Source of the DNA: Halomonas sp. GT
GTDB lineage: Bacteria; Pseudomonadota; Gammaproteobacteria; Pseudomonadales; Halomonadaceae
Reading direction: 5' to 3'
Assembly: GCF_002082565.1 (NCBI RefSeq)
Contig: NZ_CP020562.1
Coordinates: forward strand, 1,550,001 to 1,614,000
Length of the DNA: 64,000 nt
The translations under genes and the position numbers were made by a program. Of the stretch, positions 8,612 to 15,252 are shown in pieces (within the stretch, counting starts at the first letter, position 1; each line of letters opens with the position of its first letter). The notes under the pieces are model-generated. The model ran no database searches and was not told where the DNA came from. It was given only the letters and a program-made list of their open reading frames with translations.

Positions 8612-8626
8612 ACTCAAGCGTTATGC
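8567..8626 (+). other. attC-like recombination site 3
   Basis: GCCCTAAC (8567-8574) and the core GTTATGC (8620-8626) border a strong hairpin: CAGCGG-A-TCCGCT pairs with AGCGG-G-CCGCTG around an AA loop, leaving extrahelical bases. Its length, 60 bases, is typical of short attC sites. It overlaps the 3' end of the NUDIX gene. Confidence 0.78.
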
Positions 8627-8649
8627 CTTCAGTTAAGCAGGAAATTTAA

Positions 8650-9348
8650 ATGAATGAAGCATTACACCCTTATGAGATGCAACTGATAGGCTATTCTGAC
8701 TATGTTGCATTGGCCGCAGATAAAGGGCATCAGATACCCAATGATTGGGCCGGAGGGCGTTGTCCAGTTTGTAAAAGAAGAATGAGTGTTAGAAGTGGAC
8801 ATAAAAAGGATGATGGGCATTTTTATCATGTTGATAGTGATTTTTGTCCTACTAAAGATCCTTCAGCAAGGCCTTATCTTTCAAAAATACCAACTAAGGT
8901 TGATCTCGAAGCTGAGGCTCGAAACAAGAAATTTGCTAGCGAGCACATCGATCAAATTTGGGGACGACTGAATGAAATGGTTCCCTTTCTTGATTTCAAA
9001 GAGTTTATATTGATAATTGAACAGGCTAAGAAGCTTCGAGTTTATGGATATGTAAATCTTGATCCCGGTTTTTTGCCATATGTTTATGCGACATTGATTA
9101 ATTTCTTGCCAAGCAAAAGCAAGAACAAATTGAGAAAGCTTAAGTTTTGTTTTTTCTTTGAATCAAGTGTTAAGAAGTTTGATGAGCTATGGATAGATAG
9201 AGGCGAGAATAGTCAGTTTTCAAGAATTTCATATAAAGGAACAGATACAAAAAAAGTGTCTATCTACGAGTTAGAGAAAGATTACTTGAATAGAGGGTTT
9301 TACCCATTGTCGCAAGCCCAAAAGAAATGGGTGTTCGATAAAATCTAG
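8650..9348 (+). CDS. Hypothetical cassette protein with zinc-ribbon-like N-terminus
   Basis: The 232-residue protein has an N-terminal cysteine/histidine cluster, GGRCPVCKRRM (from about residue 37), then a His-Phe-Tyr-His pair and DSDFCPTKD near residue 64. This CxxC-H-C arrangement could bind zinc. The C-terminal 150 residues are helical and lysine/phenylalanine-rich, with no match I recognise. The start has AGGAAATTTAA upstream. The end meets a GCATAAC box (9349-9355) that looks like the first half of an attC site, so this is probably a cassette cut by later insertions. Confidence 0.6.
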   Translation: MNEALHPYEMQLIGYSDYVALAADKGHQIPNDWAGGRCPVCKRRMSVRSGHKKDDGHFYHVDSDFCPTKDPSARPYLSKIPTKVDLEAEARNKKFASEHIDQIWGRLNEMVPFLDFKEFILIIEQAKKLRVYGYVNLDPGFLPYVYATLINFLPSKSKNKLRKLKFCFFFESSVKKFDELWIDRGENSQFSRISYKGTDTKKVSIYELEKDYLNRGFYPLSQAQKKWVFDKI

Positions 9349-9850
9349 GCATAACACCTATGAGCTTTCTCTCTGTCAATAAGCCGTAGTGTTTTTTATT
9401 GGCCGCGTGAGCGGCCAATATCAAGTCCCTGAGCCTGTGATCCTACTTCATCTGTCATCGTTGGCTGTTGGTGGCTTACTGCAAAAATACCGCAAGGGTA
9501 CTTCCTTCGGTCGCCTATTGAGGCTCTCTTGGTGTGATCGTTAATCACTGCCAAACCGGTTTGCTCCTTGCAGGTGGGTCTGGGGCACTAGGCATTCATC
9601 GGTTAACCAGCATCTGTCCTATTCAAACAGCGGGTTACTTTATAGTCCCAGTTAGTTTCAGGTTCAGCGCCGGTGTAAGCCCACTCGCTCAGGGTATTGG
9701 TGCAGGCCAGCAGGATGGGTAATCAAAGCGACGGGCTTCGAATTGGGTGTAGAAGTCGGGTTTCAGATCTGAAGATTAGTCAGCAGACACCCGGTTTCAG
9801 CACACTCCGTGATGATCCAGTTAGACATTGATCATCATCCTACTGCGTAA
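9349..9850. other. Gene-free stretch between a cassette and the IS110 remnant
   Basis: No convincing gene is visible. At the left is a half attC (GCATAAC, 9349-9355). ATTGGCCGC (9398-9406) and GCGGCCAAT (9411-9419) form a perfect 9-bp stem without a following T-run. The rest has scattered short reading frames. On the minus strand a stretch near 9600-9710 could be read as protein (containing SEWAYTGAEPE), possibly a decayed gene fragment, but this is not supported further. Part of it may be the downstream end of the IS110 element. Confidence 0.4.
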
Positions 9851-10960
9851 CTAACTCGTTAAAAAGCGTTGTTCACCAAACACCTTTTCGTTTTTTAACA
9901 TGAAATAGACCGCACGCCCTAGCTTGTGGGCCAGAGTCGATAAAGCTTTGGCTTTACCCATGCGTTTCTGGAAGCGTTGCAACAGCTTTTGTGCACCTGG
10001 ATTACCGCGTAGATAAAGCACCGCAGCCTCAGAAAAAGCCCACTTTAGATGGGCATTACCAGTCTTGTTGCCCTGGGTGCCATAGGTCTTACCAGCCGAT
10101 TCGGCTTTGCACTTGATCAGTCGGGAATAGGAGGAAAACTTCTGGACAGAGTCATAACGTCGAATATCACCCACTTCATACAGAATGGTGAGGGCTAAAA
10201 TACGGCCAACGCCGGGAGTGGTGGTTAATAAGTGGTAGTAGGTCGGCTGATGCTTTTTAGCCTGCTTTTCCAATAGCCATTCCACCTGGCTTAGTTCTCG
10301 GTGGTAGCACTCTAAAACGGCCATATCTAAATCAATATTGCGCTGAACGAGCGGGTCATGAAAGGTTCTGCCCAGTTGCTCTCTGGCACTGACATTTTTA
10401 AAATTGACCTTGTTGGGTGGCAGATTGTACTGACTCGTTGTGTTGACAACATGAGCTTTGAGATCAGCGCCGTGGCGAACGAGCCCAGTTCGGCGGCGAA
10501 GCAGGTCGCGAGTAGCTCGCATTCTGCGTGGGTAGACATAAGCGAGGGGGAAGTTGCCACCGCGAATAAGCGCGGTAATTTTGTAAGAATCCACGCGATC
10601 ATTCTTAGTTTTACCGCCATGAATGGCATTGAAAAGTACATCCTGTACTTTTCCCTTCGGGCCAGCTAAAGCTGACCAAATTCTTTCCAGAAGAATTTGT
10701 CATATAAAGGGCATGACCGAGAATGAAAGCAATGCCCTGGTCTTCACAGAAATCAGCGACTCAGTACCAGCAGTGCATGCATTCCCGATCACTAGATCAT
10801 CCAGGTAGGTTTTGATTAGTCGAAGTAGAGGTTCTGGGCTAGCGGGAATCTCTTTATGCAACAGGGTTTCTCCCTGTTGATTGAGGATACAGACATAAAG
10901 GCTTCTAGCATGTAGATCAATGCCACGGTAGTGACGATGAGTGCTATTGTAAAAGTTCAT
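9851..10960 (-). pseudogene. IS110-family transposase, broken
   Basis: The N-terminal part (10960 downwards) has the IS110 DEDD start YRGIDLHARSLYVCILNQQG. The C-terminal part (to 9851) has TTTPGVGRILALTILYEVGD and the transposase_20 region KTYGTQGNKTGNAHLKWAFS. In between, the expected ECM.CWYWVADFCEDQGIAF reading is found only after a one-base shift, with TGG changed to TGA, and a 70-bp insertion splits LYM from AIHGGKTKND. So at least three lesions inactivate it. IS110 enzymes cut and join DNA under guidance of an element-encoded bridge RNA; none was identified here. The element lies inside the cassette region between a half attC and a GTTAACG core. Confidence 0.85.
10631..10700 (+). repeat. 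70-bp triple-hairpin insertion inside the IS110 transposase
   Basis: The insert interrupts the transposase reading between LYM and AIHGG. It is built almost entirely of dyads: GAAAAGTACA-tcc-TGTACTTTTC, CAGCT-aa-AGCTG, and AAATTCTT-tccag-AAGAATTT. It looks like a small REP- or MITE-type element that moved into the dead IS. Its family is not recognised. Confidence 0.55.
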
Positions 10961-11033
10961 TGAATCTTCTCCTGTTAGGTTTGGTCGCCTTTTCGCTTAG
11001 TGAGCTGGGGGAGAAGGCTCAATGAGTATCAAA

Positions 11034-11084
11034 AGCGTCAATTAGGACGCTCCTGACGTCGCGCCTATTACGCTGGCGTTAACG
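11034..11084 (+). other. Right half of an attC-like site next to the IS110 remnant
   Basis: The sequence ends in GCTGGCGTTAACG, with core GTTAACG at 11078-11084, and has a GCGT...ACGC stem at 11035-11050. The next cassette gene begins about 20 bases later. With the GCATAAC box at 9349 it may be the two halves of one attC split by the IS110 insertion. The left half cannot be matched base for base, so this is tentative. Confidence 0.4.
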
Positions 11085-11208
11085 AGAAATACTGAGAGAA
11101 AATGAACAATTTCGGAAGCACAGCCAGCAAAAGTTATCGAGAAATCCTCTTGGAATTATTGCTCTATTTATCGTCCTTGTTTACGGAATTGCCGGTCTGG
11201 TTCTAGGT

Positions 11209-11916
11209 GTGACTGGCGAAAACTTACTGCAACAGCATAAAACAGTTTTGGTTTGGTTCTTGGCTATTTTCCCCTTCGCGGTTCTTGGTGCTTTCACTTG
11301 GCTGGTGAGTCGTCACCATACCAAGCTTTACTCACCGTCTGACTTTCGCAATGACGACGGCTTCATTCGGATTTTGTCGCCGGAGGAGCAAAAGAAAAGA
11401 ATTAAAAGTGGGGTTAGGGAGATCAGAGAGGCTGAGCAAAAGCTGAGTGAAAAGCCACAAGAAGAGCCTCCGGCAAGAAGGAATAGCGAGATTGTGCGTT
11501 CAATTATCCTAGCCGAAGAACTGGCCTTTAGAGAATTGGAAAGCATCTATGGTGTTTCTATAAACCGCCACGTGAGCATTGGAGCTGGTTACGATACTGG
11601 GATTGACGGAATGTTTGTTTCCGAAAATCGGGCTTATATTGTTGAAATAAAATATGTGAAGCATAAAATTAATTTCGCCTCATTTGAAAAGGGCCTGCTG
11701 GGCATGGCGAATAAATTGAAAAATTTCAATCGGAAGAATTTCAACATCATTTTTTCTGTAGTTCTTGAAAACGAACAGCTTCTAACCAAAGAACAAATGG
11801 GTCAAATGATGGAGCGCTTCACGCAGTTCGGTTCAGAGATTGGAGTGAAGGTTCTTCCTAAGGTGTTTCTTTTGAAGGAACTCAAGGAAAAATTTGGCTA
11901 TGAGGAAAATCGCTAA
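11209..11916 (+). CDS. Membrane-anchored PD-(D/E)XK-type nuclease-like protein
   Basis: The frame from the GTG at 11209 gives 235 residues, but it stays open upstream to 11083 and encodes another membrane helix there (GIIALFIVLVYGIAGLVLG), so the true start is earlier. An ATG at 11102 is one base out of frame; adding a G (ATGGAACAATTT) would join it, so a one-base deletion or sequence error is likely. Two TM helices are followed by a charged linker and a nuclease-like domain: ELAFRELE (alpha-helix Glu), GYDTGIDGMF (Asp) and AYIVEIKYVK (ExK), the order seen in PD-(D/E)XK restriction-like folds. It is flanked by attC-like sites. Target unknown; membrane tethering suggests action on incoming DNA or on envelope-proximal nucleic acid. 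Confidence 0.62.
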   Translation: MTGENLLQQHKTVLVWFLAIFPFAVLGAFTWLVSRHHTKLYSPSDFRNDDGFIRILSPEEQKKRIKSGVREIREAEQKLSEKPQEEPPARRNSEIVRSIILAEELAFRELESIYGVSINRHVSIGAGYDTGIDGMFVSENRAYIVEIKYVKHKINFASFEKGLLGMANKLKNFNRKNFNIIFSVVLENEQLLTKEQMGQMMERFTQFGSEIGVKVLPKVFLLKELKEKFGYEENR

Positions 11917-11977
11917 CCAGTGGGTGAAGCTGACCGGTACTACGCTCCGCACCGGCAGCTTGCCCGAGGCGTTAGAT
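11911..11977 (+). other. attC-like recombination site 4
   Basis: CGCTAAC (11911-11917) and the core GTTAGAT (11971-11977) enclose the stem GCTG-A-CCGGT / ACCGG-CAGC with an extrahelical A. Length is 67 bases. The stop codon of the upstream gene lies inside the first box, as in typical cassettes. Confidence 0.78.
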
Positions 11978-12011
11978 TCTGATAGCCACTGGAAATTGAG
12001 AAGAGGTATGA

Positions 12012-13127
12012 GTGAATAAACTGAAATTAGTAGCGCTGCAAATTGATGACATGCACCTGGCCTTCAGAGATGGTCTGAACTACATCGTCGGAAAAAATAA
12101 TACTGGGAAAACAACAATTTTTAACTGCATTAGATATGTGCTTGGCTTGAGTAAATCTAGTGAAAGTTCGAACGTATATAGTATAAATTTAAAAGCTCGA
12201 ATAGATGATCATGACCTGTTTTTTTCAAGAGATGTTGGTGATTCATCAATTTCGGTTTCCGTGAATGATGTGCTCTACCGTTTTCAGCCAATGTCCAAAG
12301 ACTTAAATGACTTTTTTTGTGAGTATCTACGCCCGGACTACATATTTGGGGCGAAATATGAAGACATGTTTAGTTTGTTGGACTTTTTCTTCTTATCTGA
12401 AGAGCGCTCAGTAAATCGGCGGAAGCAGTGGGAGGCAATTAATTCAGTCTGCGGAATCAATGTGTCATTACTTAGCTCCTTAGAGAAAGATGTTACTTCC
12501 CTAAAGAAAGAAGTTTATAAAAATAAAGAGATTCAGGACTCAGTCGAAGAGTTTTTGGGGCTTTTTTTAAAAAACCTAAATGGGTCTTCTCATGATATTG
12601 GCGTTGATAAGAGTATAGAGATAACAAAGTCAGAATATTTTTCAAAGTTTTTGAAGGATAAAGAGTTGCTTGTTGGTGTAACTAAGAAGCTAGAGGATCT
12701 CAAGAGCAAGTCTGCATATGAATTAAGTGATCGGGTTTCAGAGATAGAGAGAGTATTTATAAGCCTGAGAAATTTTGCAGGCTACGAGCGGTGGGCTCTT
12801 GATGATTTGGAGTCGCTTGTAAGGGGGCGAAACCGCTACATGTCATATGGTGAGGAAGTTTTCTCTAAATTTATTCTTATCTTGGCGATTGCGAAAATAG
12901 CTCAAGATAGGAGATATAACTTTCCAAGTATAATTGTCAACGATAGCTATTTGTCAGCTGGTCTTGATGAGAAAGCATACAGAAATGCTCTTGAAATTTT
13001 GGAAGATGTAGCCGGTAATGAAAATGGGGTTCAGTATATTGAGTTTACCTATCGCGACAATATCCCAAAAGAGTATGTAGTACTGAATTTGAATTCTAAA
13101 GGTGCCCTTCATGTCTTCAGAGACTAA
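12012..13127 (+). CDS. AAA/RecF-like ATPase of a two-gene cassette
   Basis: The 371-residue protein starts with GTG after AGAAGAGG. The P-loop GKNNTGKT is at residues 27-34. A modest coiled coil lies at about 160-245. The C-terminal part holds YMSYGEEVFSKFILILAIAK (signature-like) and SIIVNDSYLSAGLDE near 305-320. The Walker B ends in Asp-Ser rather than Asp-Glu, the same feature as the DUF2326 ATPase at 5026-6717, while a D-loop-like LSAGLDE is kept. At 371 residues it is short for an SMC/RecF protein. It overlaps the next gene, which encodes a two-TM protein. The pair resembles ATPase-plus-membrane-effector defence modules, but I know no named system that it matches. Confidence 0.68.
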   Translation: MNKLKLVALQIDDMHLAFRDGLNYIVGKNNTGKTTIFNCIRYVLGLSKSSESSNVYSINLKARIDDHDLFFSRDVGDSSISVSVNDVLYRFQPMSKDLNDFFCEYLRPDYIFGAKYEDMFSLLDFFFLSEERSVNRRKQWEAINSVCGINVSLLSSLEKDVTSLKKEVYKNKEIQDSVEEFLGLFLKNLNGSSHDIGVDKSIEITKSEYFSKFLKDKELLVGVTKKLEDLKSKSAYELSDRVSEIERVFISLRNFAGYERWALDDLESLVRGRNRYMSYGEEVFSKFILILAIAKIAQDRRYNFPSIIVNDSYLSAGLDEKAYRNALEILEDVAGNENGVQYIEFTYRDNIPKEYVVLNLNSKGALHVFRD

Positions 13128-13851
13128 AAATATGAATTTGGCCCAGAAAATATCTTTGACAATCTCGGTACTGACCTTTGTTGTCGGTTTTGTTGGTCTT
13201 ACGCTAAGTGACAGTGTTTCAGATTTGATAGAGAAAGTAGATATTGTTGTGATTCAGGACTCTATAAAGCTAGATGGGCTTGCTGAATCAGATGGTTACA
13301 TAAACACACTGAACCTTCGTAATCGAGGTAATGCTTCATCGACGAACATGATTCTGATTGTTGATTTCGAGTCAAAAATGCCAGATTACAATATATCAAG
13401 TGATGAAGATTTAGGTGAGACAGACATTAGTGGTAATAGGTTGAGAGTTCGCATGGATAGGCTTTCAATAAATTCAAGTCTAAGTATCAAAATGTTTTCT
13501 AAGTTTCCTATAAGTTATGAAGCATCTTACATTGACGATAGCGGTAACCATAAACTCTATGCAAACAAAGACACGGCTCAGCGAAGCCTAGTTGATATGA
13601 TCCTGCTTCTCATCGTAATAATATCGTTATTAATTATTGTTTGGATATGTAGGAAGGCCTCAGAAAACGCCTTGATTGAGACTTTGCAGAACCATCAAAA
13701 TGAAATTCAGGATAGGCTTCGTGAAGTTCGTGATGAAATAGGGAATATTGAAGTTGTTGTCAAGGATTCACCTAACTCTGTTACAGCGGAAACAGAAGGT
13801 AATGATAAGGGCTTCAGTCAAAGGCTCTCGGACTTTATGAATAAAATCTAA
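13111..13851 (+). CDS. Two-TM protein with C-terminal coiled coil, partner of the ATPase
   Basis: The 246-residue product has TM helix 1 at about 13-33 (ISLTISVLTFVVGFVGL), a ~120-residue beta-rich domain that would lie outside the cytoplasm, TM helix 2 at about 160-180 (DMILLLIVIISLLIIVWIC), and a charged coiled-coil tail (NEIQDRLREVRDEIGNIEV). The ATG at 13111 is preferred over the in-frame GTG at 13102 because AAAGGTG sits just upstream. Either start overlaps the ATPase gene, so the two are coupled. The ending lies in an attC-like site. No enzymatic motif is seen; a membrane effector or sensor is possible. Confidence 0.62.
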   Translation: MSSETKNMNLAQKISLTISVLTFVVGFVGLTLSDSVSDLIEKVDIVVIQDSIKLDGLAESDGYINTLNLRNRGNASSTNMILIVDFESKMPDYNISSDEDLGETDISGNRLRVRMDRLSINSSLSIKMFSKFPISYEASYIDDSGNHKLYANKDTAQRSLVDMILLLIVIISLLIIVWICRKASENALIETLQNHQNEIQDRLREVRDEIGNIEVVVKDSPNSVTAETEGNDKGFSQRLSDFMNKI

Positions 13852-13925
13852 CAAATGCAGGCACAGCGACGCCCATTACATTCCGCCTTCGGCTCCATTC
13901 TATGGGCGCGCATGCTGCAAGCATT
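13846..13925 (+). other. attC-like site 5, core disrupted
   Basis: ATCTAAC (13846-13852) overlaps the stop codon. The stem GCG-A-CGCCCAT / ATGGGCG-CGC is strong, with a ~25-base loop region. The expected GTTRRRY core is replaced by GCATTGAG, exactly where sequence resembling an IS1182-family end starts. The long VCR-like form (about 80 bases) differs from the short sites upstream. Confidence 0.6.
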
Positions 13926-14179
13926 GAGCCTGTAGAAAAACTCCGCTTAAGGCTAAGTTTTGCTAGGATCGATAAAGCAGTCGAGAAGTGTTTTGCATGC
14001 CGCGCTTCAAGCTCTATAAACTACTAAGATCAACTCCACTCCGGCACCTTTGCGCACGCGGTGTATTTTCTGATCGAACACAAGTTAGACTTATCCGTTT
14101 TCCATGCCGAGTACCGCAACGCTGCGACTGCTCGGCTGGCTAAGCTATTCATCAAGGTTATTCAAGGCGATCCATCAAT
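13926..14179 (+). mobile_element. IS1182-family remnant (left end and transposase N-terminus)
   Basis: The stretch begins GAGCCTGTAGAAAAACTC, like IS1182-family terminal repeats. From the ATG at 13997 it encodes MPRFKLY, the typical IS1182 transposase start. After a frame change the family's next block appears: QLHSGTFAHAVYFLIEHKL (14031 on), then DLSVFHAEYRN. Compare the family pattern MPRFKxY...QLxPGTFExALxxLxDxExDLSxFDxRYRN. A deletion removed the part between. The remnant stops just before the Rho-like gene; no catalytic region or right end is present. Confidence 0.7.
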
Positions 14180-14182
14180 ATT

Positions 14183-15136
14183 ATGGCGAGAAAAACACTC
14201 AGTTTGAAAACGAAAAGGCAGACAGATGCCAAGCCCGCCGACGAAGTTGAAGATCCATTTTCTGATGATCCCGAAAAACGTTTTTTAAATGGCGTGGCTA
14301 TTCATCCTTCCCCACGCATTGTTTTAGAGCTTGGCTCTACGCAGCGTAGTGTGCGCGCGATGGATTTGATTACGCCTATTGGGATGGGGCAACGCGGGTT
14401 GATTGTTGCGCCGCCGGGCTCTGGCAAAACGACGATGTTAAAACATATCTGTCAGGCCGTGGCAGAAGCTCATCCTGACATAAAGCTGTATGCCTTGCTG
14501 ATTGATGAACGCCCTGAAGAAGTGACCGATTTTAAGCGCAGTGTATCGGCAGACGTACATGCATCGTCTTCAGACGAAACCTACTCACACCATGTGCATT
14601 TGGCAAATAAGCTCCTTGAGGCGGCGCGTAAGCAGGCAGGCGAGGGTCATGATGTGATGATTGTGATCGATTCGCTTACTAGGCTATCGCGGGTTCATAA
14701 TGCCGAGCAGCGAGGCAATGGTCGTACCATGTCGGGTGGGCTGGATTCCCGAGCGATGGAAATACCACGCAAATTGTTTGGCGCTGCGAGAAAGATCGAG
14801 AATGGCGGATCGCTCACGATTCTGGCCACCGTGCTGGTGGATACCGGTAGCCGTATGGATCAGGTGATTTTCGAGGAGTTCAAGGGTACGGGCAATATGG
14901 AAATCGTGCTATCACGGGAAGTGGCGAATCAACGGATTTTCCCGGCGATAGATATTGCCAAAAGCAGTACCCGTCGAGAAGAGCTATTGATTGATGCAAA
15001 AGACATTGAAAAAGTACGTGCATTGCGTCGAGCGTTGACACATCTTAAGCCAGTAGAAGGCGCGCAGAAGTTGTTTGAGTTATTGGATAAATATCCAACC
15101 AATGCCGAGCTGTTAGATGCGTTTTCACCCGCCTAA
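14183..15136 (+). CDS. Rho-like ATPase lacking the N-terminal RNA-binding domain
   Basis: The 317-residue protein aligns with the C-terminal ATPase domain of transcription terminator Rho. Features: GQRGLIVAPPGSGKTTML (P-loop near 74-84), LLIDERPEEVTDFKR, Walker B MIVIDSLTRLSR, Q-loop-like MSGGLDSRAM, and the R-loop EEFKGTGNMEI. Rho is normally about 420 residues; the helical bundle and cold-shock domain (primary RNA site, about 130 residues) are replaced by ~45 charged residues. The P-loop reads PPGSGKT instead of Rho's PPKAGKT. It is probably an accessory paralogue, with the full-length rho elsewhere. Its role is unknown; it could use the secondary site on RNA or modulate Rho hexamers. It abuts an IS1182 remnant and ends in a strong terminator. 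Confidence 0.82.
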   Translation: MARKTLSLKTKRQTDAKPADEVEDPFSDDPEKRFLNGVAIHPSPRIVLELGSTQRSVRAMDLITPIGMGQRGLIVAPPGSGKTTMLKHICQAVAEAHPDIKLYALLIDERPEEVTDFKRSVSADVHASSSDETYSHHVHLANKLLEAARKQAGEGHDVMIVIDSLTRLSRVHNAEQRGNGRTMSGGLDSRAMEIPRKLFGAARKIENGGSLTILATVLVDTGSRMDQVIFEEFKGTGNMEIVLSREVANQRIFPAIDIAKSSTRREELLIDAKDIEKVRALRRALTHLKPVEGAQKLFELLDKYPTNAELLDAFSPA

Positions 15137-15206
15137 CGGTGGAAAAGATCTTTGACGACCGCAAGTTTTTTAAAAGCGACGTTGACTCCAGAAGTATTTA
15201 ACAGTG

Positions 15207-15243
15207 AAGCCCACCTTTATATTTATCTAAAGGTGGGCTTTTG
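15207..15243. terminator. Bidirectional intrinsic terminator
   Basis: A perfect 13-bp stem (AAGCCCACCTTTA at 15207-15219, TAAAGGTGGGCTT at 15228-15240) is followed by TTTTGT on the plus strand and by AAA/T-rich bases on the other side. It separates the convergent Rho-like and helicase genes. Confidence 0.88.
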
Positions 15244-15252
15244 TGTTAAGGC

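Noticed and set aside
9398..9419. Perfect ATTGGCCGC/GCGGCCAAT stem as a terminator
   Set aside because: No T-run follows on either strand, so termination is not supported.
9534..9722. Plus-strand 62-codon frame
   Set aside because: No ribosome-binding site, family similarity or conserved composition; lies in decayed DNA beside the IS110 remnant.
10961..11033. IS110 bridge RNA in the transposase 5' flank
   Set aside because: The flank is short and no structured bridge-RNA loops could be assigned by eye; covariance search would be needed.
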